Assembly: GCA_028823175.1 (NCBI GenBank)
Contig: JAPKBZ010000019.1
Span: 1-62,524 of the forward strand
Length of the DNA: 62,524 nt
Source: Myxococcota bacterium
GTDB taxonomy: Bacteria; Myxococcota_A; UBA9160; UBA4427
Direction of reading: 5' to 3'
Part shown: in pieces, positions 19,385 through 29,767 of the stretch
Layout of the letters: the number at the start of each line of letters is the position of its first letter
Position numbering within the stretch: the first letter of the stretch is position 1
The notes under the pieces: model-generated
Database searches by the model: none
Seen by the model: the letters and a program-made list of their open reading frames with translations, nothing else
What the model was told of the DNA's origin: nothing
Made by a program: the position numbers and the translations under genes

Positions 19385-20104
19385 GTGGCCAAGACCCGAC
19401 CCCCTACCTCTGAAAACGGAGACCCTCGACCGGGCGCGCAGGCCTCGAGCCGCGCCGATATGGTCGATTTGGAGTCGGCTGAAGCTCTGCCCGCCGGCGC
19501 CGGTCAAGACGGCGAGCGCGTGGTACTCGATGATACGCGCATCCAGCGGGCCTTGATGCGGATCGCTCATGAGATCGTCGAATCCAACGCCGACCTCAAG
19601 CTCCTCTATCTGGTAGCGATTCCCAATGGCGGAGTGCCTCTGGCCCGGCGTTTGGCCCAGAATCTTGAATCCCTGACGGGGAATGCGCCTCGCCTGGGGA
19701 TCCTGGATACCACGCTCTATCGCGACGACTTGGCCACTCGGGGAACCCGCCCGCGCCTGCGCCGGACCGAGATGCCCTCGTCGGTCGATCGAAGCCTCGT
19801 GATCCTTGTGGAGGACGTGGTGAGTACCGGGCGTACGATTCGAGCGGCGATGGACGCGCTGATGGATTTCGGTCGGCCCCAATCTGTCCAAGTCGTGGCC
19901 TTGGTCGATCGAGGGCATCGGGAATTGCCGATCAAGATCGACTATGTCGGGAAGAATATTCCGACCCAACCCGGGGAGTCGGTGATTTTTCGATCGGGAC
20001 CCCAGAACGAGTCGAGCGACGAAGCTCTCGAGGTCGTCGTTCAGTCGCTGGTTGGGTCCGATTCTGGTTTGAATCGATCTCAAGGTGTGGGGGAGTTGAC
20101 ATGA
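19385..20104 (+). CDS. pyrR: Bifunctional pyr operon regulator / uracil phosphoribosyltransferase
   Basis: A 239-aa PyrR. The PRPP-binding motif [10 protein letters not shown] is at residues 142-151, preceded by the PyrR-like [21 protein letters not shown] and followed by [14 protein letters not shown]. PyrR senses UMP and binds leader RNA to repress pyrimidine genes, with weak UPRTase activity. About 45 extra residues precede the core. The GTG start is supported by AAAGG at 19373-19377. It overlaps pyrB by ATGA and heads the operon. Confidence 0.92.
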   Translation: MAKTRPPTSENGDPRPGAQASSRADMVDLESAEALPAGAGQDGERVVLDDTRIQRALMRIAHEIVESNADLKLLYLVAIPNGGVPLARRLAQNLESLTGNAPRLGILDTTLYRDDLATRGTRPRLRRTEMPSSVDRSLVILVEDVVSTGRTIRAAMDALMDFGRPQSVQVVALVDRGHRELPIKIDYVGKNIPTQPGESVIFRSGPQNESSDEALEVVVQSLVGSDSGLNRSQGVGELT

Positions 20105-21033
20105 TCGGTCAGGATCTTCTGGGTATCGAGTTTCTCGACCGGGAGAAGATCGAATTGATTCTCGACACCGCGGAAAAAATGCAGGAGATCGGAACCCGGG
20201 ACGTAAAGAAGGTACCCACGCTGCGAGGCCGTACGGTGGTGAACCTCTTCTTCGAACCTTCGACCCGGACCCAGACGAGTTTCGAGATTGCCGGGAAACG
20301 CCTGGCTGCGGACGTGGTGAATTTTTCGGTCTCCTCGTCGAGTTTGAGCAAGTCCGAAAGCCTTCTCGATACGGCCAAGACCCTCGATGCCATGGATCCC
20401 GATGCGGTCATCGTTCGCCACAAGGTGGCGGGGGTTCCCCAGCGCATCGCCGACGTGCTGGATGCTCCGGTGATCAATGCCGGGGACGGAGCCCACGAGC
20501 ACCCGACCCAGGCACTTCTCGATATGTTGACGGTCTATCAGGAGAAGGGTCGGATCGAGGGGCTGACCGTGGCCATCATCGGCGATATCGCTCACTCCCG
20601 GGTAGCGCGTTCCAATATCTACGGATTTACGCGCCTCGGGGCAGAGGTTCGGGTGGCGGGTCCGCCCACCATGCTTCCTCCCCAAGTCGAGGCCCTCGGT
20701 GTGAAGGCCTATACGTCCCTGCGCGAAGCTCTCGATGGCGTCGACGTGGTGATGGCCTTGCGGATCCAGAACGAGCGCCTGGGAGGCGGAATCTTTCCCA
20801 GTGTTCGCGAGTACTCGGCGACGTTTGGCCTCGACCGGGCCAAGCTCCGATTCGCCCGTCCCGACGCCATCGTGATGCACCCCGGGCCGGTGAATCGGGG
20901 AGTCGAGCTTTCCCACGAACTGACGGATCATCGCCCCAGCGTGATTCTCGATCAGGTCCGAAACGGCGTGGCCCTTCGGATGGCCCTGCTTTATCTCATC
21001 GCGGGGCGCAATTTTCCGCAAGACCAGGAGTGA
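20101..21033 (+). CDS. pyrB: Aspartate carbamoyltransferase catalytic subunit
   Basis: A 310-aa enzyme that joins carbamoyl phosphate and aspartate, the committed step of UMP synthesis. It has the carbamoyl-phosphate loop [23 protein letters not shown], and the aspartate-site segment [12 protein letters not shown]. No regulatory PyrI gene follows, so allosteric control by PyrI is unlikely and PyrR control of expression fits. It overlaps pyrR (ATGA) and is 4 bp from pyrC. Confidence 0.96.
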   Translation: MIGQDLLGIEFLDREKIELILDTAEKMQEIGTRDVKKVPTLRGRTVVNLFFEPSTRTQTSFEIAGKRLAADVVNFSVSSSSLSKSESLLDTAKTLDAMDPDAVIVRHKVAGVPQRIADVLDAPVINAGDGAHEHPTQALLDMLTVYQEKGRIEGLTVAIIGDIAHSRVARSNIYGFTRLGAEVRVAGPPTMLPPQVEALGVKAYTSLREALDGVDVVMALRIQNERLGGGIFPSVREYSATFGLDRAKLRFARPDAIVMHPGPVNRGVELSHELTDHRPSVILDQVRNGVALRMALLYLIAGRNFPQDQE

Positions 21034-21037
21034 TTTC

Positions 21038-22333
21038 TTGTCCAGAGTGCTGATACGGGGTGGGCGCTTGCTCGACCCCTCCGTCGACTACGATGCGGTC
21101 GCCGACCTGCTGATTGAAGACGACCGAGTTGTGGAAGTAGGGATCGGCCTCGAGGCCGAGAATGCCGAAATCATCGAGGCCAAAGGAAAGTGGGTGGCCC
21201 CGGGCTTTGTGGATCTTCATGTCCACCTGCGGGAGCCCGGCCAGGAATACAAGGAAGACCTGGCCTCCGGAGGGCGGGCTGCTGTGGCCGGTGGCTTTAC
21301 GTCGGTCTGCTGCATGGCAAATACCGACCCGGTCAACGATGACCCGGCGGTGACCCAATATATTCTGGACCGTGCGGCCAAGGATTCGCCGGCCCGAATC
21401 TTCCCGATTGCGGCGGCCACCCGCCGCCTCGCGGGCGAGTTGATGACTGAGATGGCGGCCCTGAAAGAGGCCGGCGCCGTCGCGTTCAGCGACGACGGAA
21501 AAACCATCATGGACGCCTGGGTGATGCGCAACGTCTTGGAGTATTCAAAACTCGTGGACGCGGCGGTGGTGATCCATGCCGAGGATTGCGGACTTCGAGC
21601 CGATGGCGTGGTCAACGAGGGGCGCATGTCGACGCGACTCGGCTTGCCGGGCAACCCCGTGGAGGCGGAGGAGATCCATATCGCGCGGGATATCCGCCTG
21701 GTGCGATTGACCGGGGCGCGCCTGCACGTGGCGCACGTCTCGTCCGGAGGTTCGGTGGAGTTAATTCGCCAGGCCAAGGAGGACGGCCTTTCAGTGACCG
21801 CCGAGGTGACTCCGCACCACCTAGCCCTCACCGATGAGATCACCGAGGGATTCGATACGAGTACCAAGATGGCTCCCCCCCTGCGCACCGCAAGGGATGT
21901 CGAGCAACTTCGGGCGGCCTTGGTCGAGGGCGTCATCGACTGCGTGGCGACCGACCACGCTCCGCACGCGGTTTACGAAAAGGATGTTGAATACACCGCG
22001 GCGCCGTGCGGGGTCTTGGGGTTGGAGACAGCTTTTGGGGTCGTCAACGATATGGTGCAGCAAGGAGAGATCGCCCCCCTGGAGTTGATGCGGCGAATGT
22101 CGACGGCCCCGGCGCAGATCTTCGATCTCGCGGGGGGTAGTTTACAGTCGGGCGCCGTCGCCGACGTCGTTGTCCTCGATCCGGAAAAGTCCTGGGTCTA
22201 CGATCCCGCCGAGGGTTTTTCGAAGAGCCGGAATTCACCCTGGGCGGGCGAGGAACTCAAGGGGCAGGTCTCCGCCACTCTGGTGGACGGGCGAATCGTC
22301 TACCAGGCGGGCAGGGGGGTACTGGCGCGATGA
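21038..22333 (+). CDS. pyrC: Dihydroorotase (class I)
   Basis: A 431-aa amidohydrolase closing carbamoyl aspartate to dihydroorotate. It shows the metal-binding [10 protein letters not shown], the Asp-His pair in ATDHAPHA, and CMANTDP, marks of the longer PyrC type that pairs with PyrB in many bacteria. The start is TTG 21038 with AGGAG at 21026-21030. It overlaps carA by ATGA. Confidence 0.95.
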   Translation: MSRVLIRGGRLLDPSVDYDAVADLLIEDDRVVEVGIGLEAENAEIIEAKGKWVAPGFVDLHVHLREPGQEYKEDLASGGRAAVAGGFTSVCCMANTDPVNDDPAVTQYILDRAAKDSPARIFPIAAATRRLAGELMTEMAALKEAGAVAFSDDGKTIMDAWVMRNVLEYSKLVDAAVVIHAEDCGLRADGVVNEGRMSTRLGLPGNPVEAEEIHIARDIRLVRLTGARLHVAHVSSGGSVELIRQAKEDGLSVTAEVTPHHLALTDEITEGFDTSTKMAPPLRTARDVEQLRAALVEGVIDCVATDHAPHAVYEKDVEYTAAPCGVLGLETAFGVVNDMVQQGEIAPLELMRRMSTAPAQIFDLAGGSLQSGAVADVVVLDPEKSWVYDPAEGFSKSRNSPWAGEELKGQVSATLVDGRIVYQAGRGVLAR

Positions 22334-23577
22334 GCGCCGCCAACTCGGAAAAATCGCCACAGAGGCCACTCGGGACCGCCGGCCGATTTCGCCCCGCCGT
22401 TCTCGTTCTTTCCGACGGCACCGCATTTCGGGGGCAGGGCTTCGGGGCCGAGACCGTGCTCGATGGCGAGGTGATCTTCAATACCAGCATGACGGGCTAC
22501 CAGGAGATCGTCACCGACCCCTCCTACGCGGGCCAAATCGTCACCATGACCTACCCCCAAATTGGCAACGTGGGGGTCAATCCCGAGGATGAGGAGTCGA
22601 TTCGTCCCTTTCTCTCGGGCTTCGTGGTGCGCGAACTTCTCGATGAGCCGAGCAATTGGCGCGCTCAAGGGAGCCTCGATCAGTTCCTGGCCGAGGCCGG
22701 GGTGCCCGGAATTTCCGGGATCGATACTCGGGCTCTGGTGCGCCGAATTCGCGATTCCGGGGCCCAGGTGGGGGCTCTGAGTACGGATCCCGCTGAGCAG
22801 GATGTCGAGCGCCTCCTGGCTCGAGCGCGCAGTGCTCCGGGGCTCGACGGCCGGGACCTTGTCGCCGAAGTTACGTGCGCGGATTCCTACGAGTGGACCG
22901 AGGGCAGTTGGAAAGGGGTTCCCGGTCAGGTGCCCCGGCCCCCACGACCCGATACACCCCGGCGACTGGTTGCCTACGATTTCGGAATCAAGCGGAATAT
23001 CCTCCGCATGCTCGTCGAGCAGGGCTTCGAAGTGACCGTGGTTCCCGCGACGACCAGCGCGGCGGAAGCTCTGGCCTTGGAGCCCGACGCGATCTTCCTC
23101 TCGAACGGTCCCGGGGATCCCGGGGCGGTCGAGGGGGTGCAGGAAGTGGTTCGCGAGCTTGCCCAGGCCAAGCCCCTGTTCGGGATTTGCCTGGGGCACC
23201 AGATTCTGGGTCTGGCTCTGGGCGGCCGGACCCACAAGCTCAAGTTTGGCCACCACGGGGGCAACCAGCCGGGCAAGGATCTTGCCACGGGCAAGGTTGC
23301 CATCTGCGCCGAGAATCATGGCTACGCAGTGGATGCGGAGTCACTGAACGCGGCGGGTGAGCCGGTGGAAATTACCCATGTGAACCTCAACGACGGAACA
23401 GTCGAGGGTCTGGCTCATAGCACCCGGCCCATCTTCTCCGTCCAGTATCACCCTGAGGCATCGCCCGGGCCCCATGATGCCTCCTTCTTTTTTAGACGCT
23501 TTCGCGAGATGGTCGATCGGCACGTTGCAGGTGAGGACGTGACCGGGGCCGCTATTGCGAAGGGTCAGAACGCCTAG
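22330..23577 (+). CDS. carA: Carbamoyl-phosphate synthase small (glutaminase) subunit
   Basis: A 415-aa class I glutamine amidotransferase that feeds ammonia to CarB. The N-terminal CPSase domain ([16 protein letters not shown]) is followed by the GATase domain with the nucleophile in [15 protein letters not shown] and the His-Glu pair in [11 protein letters not shown]. An N-terminal extension of about 20 residues precedes AVLVLSDGT. It overlaps pyrC and precedes carB by 23 bp. Confidence 0.96.
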   Translation: MSAANSEKSPQRPLGTAGRFRPAVLVLSDGTAFRGQGFGAETVLDGEVIFNTSMTGYQEIVTDPSYAGQIVTMTYPQIGNVGVNPEDEESIRPFLSGFVVRELLDEPSNWRAQGSLDQFLAEAGVPGISGIDTRALVRRIRDSGAQVGALSTDPAEQDVERLLARARSAPGLDGRDLVAEVTCADSYEWTEGSWKGVPGQVPRPPRPDTPRRLVAYDFGIKRNILRMLVEQGFEVTVVPATTSAAEALALEPDAIFLSNGPGDPGAVEGVQEVVRELAQAKPLFGICLGHQILGLALGGRTHKLKFGHHGGNQPGKDLATGKVAICAENHGYAVDAESLNAAGEPVEITHVNLNDGTVEGLAHSTRPIFSVQYHPEASPGPHDASFFFRRFREMVDRHVAGEDVTGAAIAKGQNA

Positions 23578-23600
23578 GCGAGCGAGAGGAAAACAGCGCC

Positions 23601-26600
23601 GTGCCCCGACGAGACGATATTCATACCATTTTGGTGATTGGTTCAGGCCCCATTGTGATCGGTCAGGCTTGCGAGTTCGACTACTCGGGGACCCAGGCTT
23701 GCAAAGCCCTGCGTGAGGAGGGCTACAAGGTGGTCCTGCTCAACAGCAATCCGGCAACCATCATGACGGATCCCGAAACTGCGGACAGCACCTATATCGA
23801 GCCCATGACCGTGGAGGCGGTGGAGAAAATCATCATCGCGGAGCGGCCCGATGCGCTCTTGCCCACGATTGGCGGACAAACTGCGTTGAATCTGGCAGTG
23901 GACCTTGCGGAAGCAGGGGTTCTCGAACGCCACGGCGTGCAGTTGATCGGCGCCAATATCGCCTCGATTCACAAGGCCGAGGATCGCGAACAGTTTCGGG
24001 CCGCCATGGATCGAATTGGCCTGGCCGTTCCGGCTTCTGGCCTGGCTCGGACCCTGGCCGAGGCCCGGGAGATTCTGAAGACCACGGGCCTGCCCTCCAT
24101 CATCCGACCGAGCTTTACGATGGGGGGGACCGGGGGCAGCGTCGCCTTCCAAGACGACGATTTTGACGGTCTGGTCGAATGGGCCCTGGCGCAATCGCCG
24201 ACCACCGAGTGCCTGGTGGAGCGCAGCGTTCTTGGCTGGAAGGAATACGAACTCGAGGTCATGCGCGACAAGGCGGATAATGTCGTGGTGATCTGTTCCA
24301 TCGAGAATTTCGATGCCATGGGGGTGCATACTGGAGATTCGATCACGGTGGCCCCAGCCCAGACCCTGACCGATCGCGAGTATCAGGAAATGCGAGATGC
24401 CGCGGTGGCGATCATGCGCGAGATTGGTGTAGATACCGGGGGGTCGAACGTCCAGTTCGGAGTCGATCCGGAGAACGGTTCCATCGTGGTGATCGAGATG
24501 AACCCGCGTGTCTCGCGCTCTTCGGCCCTGGCATCAAAGGCCACTGGCTTTCCGATCGCGAAAATTGCCGCCAAGCTCGCTGTAGGGTTCACCCTCGACG
24601 AAGTGAGCAACGATATCACCCGGGAAACCCCGGCGAGTTTCGAGCCGAGCATCGACTATGTGGTCACCAAGATACCCCGCTTCACCTTCGAGAAATTCCC
24701 CAACGCCGACAGCACTCTGACCACCCAGATGAAGAGTGTCGGGGAGGTGATGGCGATCGGCCGAACCTTCAAGGAAAGCCTTCAAAAGGCGATCCGCTCC
24801 CTGGAGATCGGCCACGCAGGGCTGGAGTCGCCGGACCTGCCCGAGGGCGAAGAGGGGCAGGCGCGCCTGCTCGAAGCCGTCGAAATTCCCCGGCCGGGTC
24901 GGCCCTGGGCAATCGCCGAGGCTCTGCGTCGGGGGACGACTGTCGAGGAGCTCCACCGTCGCTCGGGCATCGACCCCTGGTTCCTCCGTAGGGTGGAGGA
25001 GATCGTTCGGGCCGAGGAGGATCTGCGCGGGGCGACCGAGGAAGAACGCGAGGGATGGCTTCGCCCGGCAAAGCAGATGGGTTTTTCGGATGCCCGACTC
25101 GCTGCGTTATGGGGCGAGAGCGAAGATTCGGTGCGCGCTTTGCGCAAGCGTCTCGGGGTGACACCGGTCTACAAGCGCGTCGATACCTGCGCGGCCGAGT
25201 TCGAAGCGCATACGCCCTATCTCTACTCGACCTACGAAGACGAATGCGAGGCACGTCCAACGGATCGTCAGAAGATCATGATCCTGGGAGGGGGGCCCAA
25301 CCGCATCGGCCAAGGGATCGAATTCGACTATTGCTGCGTTCATGCGGTCTTTGCTCTGCGTGAGGCGGGCTTCGAAACCATCATGGTGAACTGCAACCCC
25401 GAGACGGTCTCCACGGATTACGATACGAGCGATCGGCTCTATTTTGAACCCCTGACCCTCGAGGATGTCCTTTCCATCGTGGACGTGGAAAAGCCCGACG
25501 GAGTCATCGTTCAGTTCGGCGGCCAGACGCCGCTCAAGCTCGCGGTCGCTCTCGAACGAGCGGGTGCGCCCATCATTGGGACTTCTCCGGATGCCATCGA
25601 CCGAGCCGAGGACCGCGAGCGCTTCGAGGAGCTTCTTGAATCTCTGGCCCTTAAACGCCCTGAGGGCGCCGTAGCGCGGAGTGCCGGAGAGGCGGAGGCG
25701 GTAGCCGAGAAGATCGGGTATCCGGTGCTGGTTCGGCCCTCGTACGTCCTCGGTGGACGAGCGATGCAGATCGTTCAGGACGTCGACGCCCTGAGGGATT
25801 ACATGCGCTTCGCCGTACGCGCCTCGCCTGAGCATCCGGTGTTGGTTGACCGTTTCCTTAGCGATGCGATCGAGGTGGATGTCGACGCGATCTCCGATGG
25901 TAAGCGGGTCGTTGTGGGCGGCATTATGGAGCATATCGAGGAGGCCGGGGTGCACTCCGGGGACAGCGCGTGCTCGATCCCGCCCTACTCATTGGGCAAG
26001 GAGGTGATCGACGAGATTATTCGGTCAACCCACCAGCTCGCCTTGAGCCTCGGGGTCTTGGGCCTGATGAACGTGCAGTACGCGGTGAAGGAGGGCGAGG
26101 TCTTTGTGATCGAAGTCAATCCGCGCGCTTCCCGAACGGTGCCCTTCGTCTCCAAGGCGATCGGTCGTCCGCTCGCCAAGCTCGCGGCCCTGGTGATGGT
26201 CGGCAAGACCCTCGACGAACTCGGCTTTACCGAAGAAATCGTGCCCCCTCACTACTCGGTCAAGGAAGCCGTCTTCCCCTTCGTCAAATTTCCGGGTGTG
26301 GACACCCTGCTCGGTCCCGAGATGAAGAGCACGGGAGAGGTTATGGGCATCGACTCTGATTTTGGGCGAGCCTTTGCTAAAGCCCAAATTCAGGCGGGCA
26401 ATAGCTTGCCCACTGAGGGAACTGTCCTCGTTTCCCTGCGGGCGGCGGATCAGAAGAAGGTGGTCGAAGCGGTCCGCACCCTCGTCGGCCTGGGTTTCGA
26501 GGTCATCGCCACCGAGGGGACGGGTCAGACTCTCAAGGCGCACGGCATCGAATCCAAGCGGGTGAACAAGGCCTACGAGGAATCTCCGCATACCGTGGAC

Positions 26601-26819
26601 TTGATCGAGTCGGGTGGGGTGCATTTGGTGATCAATACCGTGGACGCGGATGAACGAGCGGTCAAGGATTCGTTCTCCATGCGCCGAGCTGCGCTGCAAC
26701 GCGGAATACCCTATTGCACCACCTTGGCAGCCGCGAGGGCTTCGGCCTCCGCGATCGAGGCTTTGCGTGCGGAGTCCATTGGGGTGCGCTCGCTCCAGGA
26801 AATTCATGCGAGGATGTAG
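23601..26819 (+). CDS. carB: Carbamoyl-phosphate synthase large subunit
   Basis: A 1072-aa protein of standard length. It has two homologous ATP-grasp halves, the first carrying the carboxyphosphate site ([19 protein letters not shown]) and the second the carbamate kinase site ([18 protein letters not shown]). An oligomerisation domain lies between them and a C-terminal MGS-like allosteric domain (about residues 940-1072). It supplies carbamoyl phosphate for pyrimidine and arginine synthesis. The start is GTG 23601. It closes the pyr-car operon. Confidence 0.97.
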   Translation: MPRRDDIHTILVIGSGPIVIGQACEFDYSGTQACKALREEGYKVVLLNSNPATIMTDPETADSTYIEPMTVEAVEKIIIAERPDALLPTIGGQTALNLAVDLAEAGVLERHGVQLIGANIASIHKAEDREQFRAAMDRIGLAVPASGLARTLAEAREILKTTGLPSIIRPSFTMGGTGGSVAFQDDDFDGLVEWALAQSPTTECLVERSVLGWKEYELEVMRDKADNVVVICSIENFDAMGVHTGDSITVAPAQTLTDREYQEMRDAAVAIMREIGVDTGGSNVQFGVDPENGSIVVIEMNPRVSRSSALASKATGFPIAKIAAKLAVGFTLDEVSNDITRETPASFEPSIDYVVTKIPRFTFEKFPNADSTLTTQMKSVGEVMAIGRTFKESLQKAIRSLEIGHAGLESPDLPEGEEGQARLLEAVEIPRPGRPWAIAEALRRGTTVEELHRRSGIDPWFLRRVEEIVRAEEDLRGATEEEREGWLRPAKQMGFSDARLAALWGESEDSVRALRKRLGVTPVYKRVDTCAAEFEAHTPYLYSTYEDECEARPTDRQKIMILGGGPNRIGQGIEFDYCCVHAVFALREAGFETIMVNCNPETVSTDYDTSDRLYFEPLTLEDVLSIVDVEKPDGVIVQFGGQTPLKLAVALERAGAPIIGTSPDAIDRAEDRERFEELLESLALKRPEGAVARSAGEAEAVAEKIGYPVLVRPSYVLGGRAMQIVQDVDALRDYMRFAVRASPEHPVLVDRFLSDAIEVDVDAISDGKRVVVGGIMEHIEEAGVHSGDSACSIPPYSLGKEVIDEIIRSTHQLALSLGVLGLMNVQYAVKEGEVFVIEVNPRASRTVPFVSKAIGRPLAKLAALVMVGKTLDELGFTEEIVPPHYSVKEAVFPFVKFPGVDTLLGPEMKSTGEVMGIDSDFGRAFAKAQIQAGNSLPTEGTVLVSLRAADQKKVVEAVRTLVGLGFEVIATEGTGQTLKAHGIESKRVNKAYEESPHTVDLIESGGVHLVINTVDADERAVKDSFSMRRAALQRGIPYCTTLAAARASASAIEALRAESIGVRSLQEIHARM

Positions 26820-26873
26820 GTAGGAGGCGTTCGCGCCCGGTGTTCATCCCCAGCCATCGGAATTCTTGATCGC

Positions 26874-29354
26874 GTGGCCCAGCCCTCGAACCCTCGCTGG
26901 CCACCCGCTGCGCGCACGCCTCTGGAGGCCGGCGTGGAGGGACTCCTCCGTCCGCTGCAGTTTGCGCTCGAGGCAGGCGACGAAAACCTCGATCGGGTTC
27001 AGGATCTCGAGGTCAATGCGGCGGCGGCCTGTCGCAAGCTGCAGGGCATGAGCCTGCCAGGCGACCTGGTGAGCTTCTTCAAAGAGATAGAGGCCCTCTT
27101 TACGAGGCCTCTCGAGGGTGGCGATCGCCGGGAACGTCTCGAGTCTATAGGGCAACGCCTCTCTCCGTTGCGTGAGCCGGGGTGGATGGATGGGATGCTC
27201 GGTCGGAGGACTTCGGTCCTTGCCGGTGTCGGCGCTAAGCGAGCCGACTCTCTTGCCCTACGGGGCATCGCCACAGTGGGTGATCTGCTCTTCCATCTGC
27301 CTTCGCGCTACGAGGATCGGCGGCGGCTTTCCCGAGTCTCGGAGCTTGAGGTGGGGAGGCGCGCCACATTTATCGCCTCGGTACTCGCAGTGGATTTCAT
27401 CGGCTCTCGCGCCCGGGGACGGACTCAACAGGTTCTCCAGGCAGTGGTTGGCGACGACGGAGGCACGATCAGCCTCAAGTGGTTTCGTGGAGGCGAGAGC
27501 ATCGCGCGGAACCTCAAGCAGGGCGATCGTCTCCTGATCACCGGCGACATCGTGCGCTACCGCTTTTCCAAGGAGATCGTTCATCCCGAGGTCGAGCGCC
27601 TCGAGGACACTCCGCCCAAGCCGGGCCAAGGGAATGAGAGCCCGGGGCCGCAGGGGGAAGAGTCGGATTCGGAAAATGTTCAACACGTGGTTCCCCTCTA
27701 CACAGCGCCCGAGAAGGTGAATCCCCGCACCCTTCGGCGTCTGATCCAGAGTGCCGTGGAGAGTCATGCCGATCTCCTAGTGGGTTGGCTGCCACCCCGA
27801 TTGGCGGCCCAGCGGGGGCTGCCGGCGGCGGCGGATGCCATTCGCCAGGTGCACTGCCCGGGTCCCGGAGCGGATGTGGACGCCTACTCGGATCAGGTTT
27901 CGGCCGCCCACGAGCGCTTGATCCTCGAGGAGCTCTACCTGCTCGAGGTCGGATTGGCGCTGGTGCGCCAGGCCCGGGGTTTCGAACCGGGCCTCGCGCT
28001 GAACCCCCGGAGCGAGGCGGTCGAGGCGGTTATTCGCGGCCTTCCCTTCGAACTGACCGCGGCCCAGGAACGGGCCTGGTCGGAAATCGCCGGGGATCTA
28101 GCACGCCCTCATCCGATGAATCGACTCCTTCAGGGCGATGTCGGGAGCGGCAAGACCGTCGTCGCCCTGCTGGCCGCGGTAGCCGCCCAGGCGGCGGGCA
28201 AACAATCCGCCCTGATGGCTCCCACCGAGCTGCTCGCCGAGCAGCATGCGCGAACCCTGGCGAACCTCTTACGCGATGCGAGTTTGGGGAGTTCCCTTCG
28301 GATGGCGTTGCTCACCGCCTCCCGATCGCCCCGGGAAATCGCGCGAATCAAGGCGGATCTGGGAGAAGGGAAGATCGACCTTGTGGTGGGGACCCATGCG
28401 CTGGTTCAGGAAGACGTCCAGTTCCAAGGGCTGGGCCTGGCAATCATCGACGAGCAACATCGCTTTGGGGTGCGCCAGCGAGCCGCATTGGCGGCCCGGG
28501 GGGCGGGGGGCGTGCAGCCTCATAGTCTGCTCATGACCGCGACGCCGATTCCACGAACCCTGGCCTTGACCGTCTACGGTGACCTCGATGTTTCTGTGAT
28601 CGATTCTCTTCCTCCCGGCCGCTCCCCTGTGGAAACCGATCTCCTGCGCGAGGGGGAGGTGGGGCGCATCGTCGGCATCATCGAGGAGACCCTGGCTCGA
28701 GGCGAGCAGGCCTATGTCGTCTACCCCCTGGTAGAAGAGAGCGAGAAGGTGGATTTGCGCTCTGCCCTGGAGTCTGCCGAACGGATTCGCCGCGCCTTTC
28801 CCGAGGCCCGGGTGGGTGTCCTGCACGGTCGTCTCGAGGCCGGGGAGCGTGGCCGGGTGATGGATGCGTTCGGAAAGGGCGAACTCGATCTCCTGGTGGC
28901 CACGACGGTGATCGAGGTCGGTGTGGACGTACCCAATGCCACGCTGATGGTGATCGAGCACGCCGAGCGGTTCGGCCTGGCCCAGCTTCACCAGCTGCGG
29001 GGGCGGGTGGGCCGGGGGGATCTTCCGGGGCGCTGTTTGTTGGTCGCCCGAGGTGGAAGCGAGAAGGGAGAGGCTCGCATGCGGGCCATGCTCGATACCA
29101 CCGACGGCTTCGTGATCGCCGATGCGGATCTGAAAATTCGCGGGCCGGGGGAATTTCTGGGCACGCGGCAGAGCGGTCAACTCAAGAACCTGCGCGTCGC
29201 CGACCTGGTTCGTGATGCGCGCCTGGTCTCGGTGGCGCGCGAAGCGGCCCTGGCGGTGGTCCGCGCCGACCCTGGCTTGAGGAAGGATCCCGGGCTTGCC
29301 CGAGCGGTTGCCGCTCGTTGGGGAGACAAACTGGCCCTGGTGGAAGTGGGCTGA
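26874..29354 (+). CDS. recG: ATP-dependent DNA helicase RecG
   Basis: An 826-aa superfamily 2 helicase that regresses stalled forks and branch-migrates junctions. It has the wedge OB domain (GDLLFHLPSRYEDRR), Walker A GDVGSGKTVVALL, DEQHRFGVRQR (motif II), MTATPIPRTL (motif III), and C-terminal motifs with LHGRLEAGER and the QLHQLRGRVGRG helical hairpin region. About 100 extra N-terminal residues precede the core, as in several deltaproteobacterial RecG. The GTG start has no strong ribosome-binding site, so the true start is uncertain. Confidence 0.94.
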   Translation: MAQPSNPRWPPAARTPLEAGVEGLLRPLQFALEAGDENLDRVQDLEVNAAAACRKLQGMSLPGDLVSFFKEIEALFTRPLEGGDRRERLESIGQRLSPLREPGWMDGMLGRRTSVLAGVGAKRADSLALRGIATVGDLLFHLPSRYEDRRRLSRVSELEVGRRATFIASVLAVDFIGSRARGRTQQVLQAVVGDDGGTISLKWFRGGESIARNLKQGDRLLITGDIVRYRFSKEIVHPEVERLEDTPPKPGQGNESPGPQGEESDSENVQHVVPLYTAPEKVNPRTLRRLIQSAVESHADLLVGWLPPRLAAQRGLPAAADAIRQVHCPGPGADVDAYSDQVSAAHERLILEELYLLEVGLALVRQARGFEPGLALNPRSEAVEAVIRGLPFELTAAQERAWSEIAGDLARPHPMNRLLQGDVGSGKTVVALLAAVAAQAAGKQSALMAPTELLAEQHARTLANLLRDASLGSSLRMALLTASRSPREIARIKADLGEGKIDLVVGTHALVQEDVQFQGLGLAIIDEQHRFGVRQRAALAARGAGGVQPHSLLMTATPIPRTLALTVYGDLDVSVIDSLPPGRSPVETDLLREGEVGRIVGIIEETLARGEQAYVVYPLVEESEKVDLRSALESAERIRRAFPEARVGVLHGRLEAGERGRVMDAFGKGELDLLVATTVIEVGVDVPNATLMVIEHAERFGLAQLHQLRGRVGRGDLPGRCLLVARGGSEKGEARMRAMLDTTDGFVIADADLKIRGPGEFLGTRQSGQLKNLRVADLVRDARLVSVAREAALAVVRADPGLRKDPGLARAVAARWGDKLALVEVG

Positions 29355-29386
29355 GGGCGGTCTGGGGCCCGGGGAGGGTGGCTTCC

Positions 29387-29415
29387 TTGACGTCGCCGTC
29401 GCCTTTCGACATAGT
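29387..29415 (+). promoter_or_regulatory. Putative promoter upstream of the leuA leader
   Basis: TTGACG (29387-29392), a 17-bp spacer and CATAGT (29410-29415) lie 33 bp after the recG stop. The predicted start near 29422 would put the leader peptide ATG (29425) almost at the 5' end, so the leader would be read as a near-leaderless mRNA. This would explain the lack of a clear ribosome-binding site. Consensus matching only. Confidence 0.4.
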
Positions 29416-29424
29416 GGCGGCGTT

Positions 29425-29496
29425 ATGAGTTCAAACCCGGGCCGACAATTGCACCTCCTACTCCGACTGCCGCTAGGCAGGGCGGGGGAGGTGTAA
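29425..29496 (+). CDS. Candidate leucine leader peptide upstream of leuA
   Basis: A 23-residue open frame that reads MSSNPGRQLHLLLRLPLGRA followed by GEV and TAA. Six of residues 9-17 are leucine, encoded by TTG, CTC, CTA, CTC, CTG and CTA; CTA looks rare in this GC-rich DNA. The cluster lies about 270 bp before leuA and just before alternative hairpins. This is the layout of a leuL-type attenuation peptide, although it has no sequence similarity to enterobacterial LeuL. Function is inferred from composition and context. Confidence 0.6.
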   Translation: MSSNPGRQLHLLLRLPLGRAGEV

Positions 29497-29508
29497 CGCC
29501 AGTCCAGC

Positions 29509-29619
29509 GGCCTCGAAACTGAATCTCGGCGAGTGGCCGGGTTCGAAGAACTTCGAGGCCCCAACAACGGACTCAAATGCGTGAAGCCCTCTCCCGCCGA
29601 AAGGCCGGAGGGGGCTTCG
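29509..29619 (+). promoter_or_regulatory. Candidate leucine attenuator hairpins in the leuA leader
   Basis: Three competing pairings are visible. GGCCTCGAA (29509-29517) pairs perfectly with TTCGAGGCC (29552-29560). A strong 16-bp hairpin with a GAAA loop spans 29583-29618 (one C-C mismatch, one wobble). CGAGGCCCC (29554-29562) can instead pair with GGGGCTTCG (29611-29619), which would break both. No T-run follows the GAAA hairpin, so it may be a pause or Rho-type terminator rather than a textbook intrinsic one. The region 29620-29767 shows nothing else beyond the leuA ribosome-binding site. Confidence 0.5.
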
Positions 29620-29767
29620 TGCATTCGGGGCCCGCTCGCCGCCGGGAACTCGCCATTGGGATGCCCCGTGCTTCGCGGAGCCCAGGGAGGGTGGCAAGGT
29701 TCCGCGGATTCTTCGGCCGATCGCGTGGGAGAGAGCTGAGCGTTGAGGGTTCCGAGGAGAATGAACG

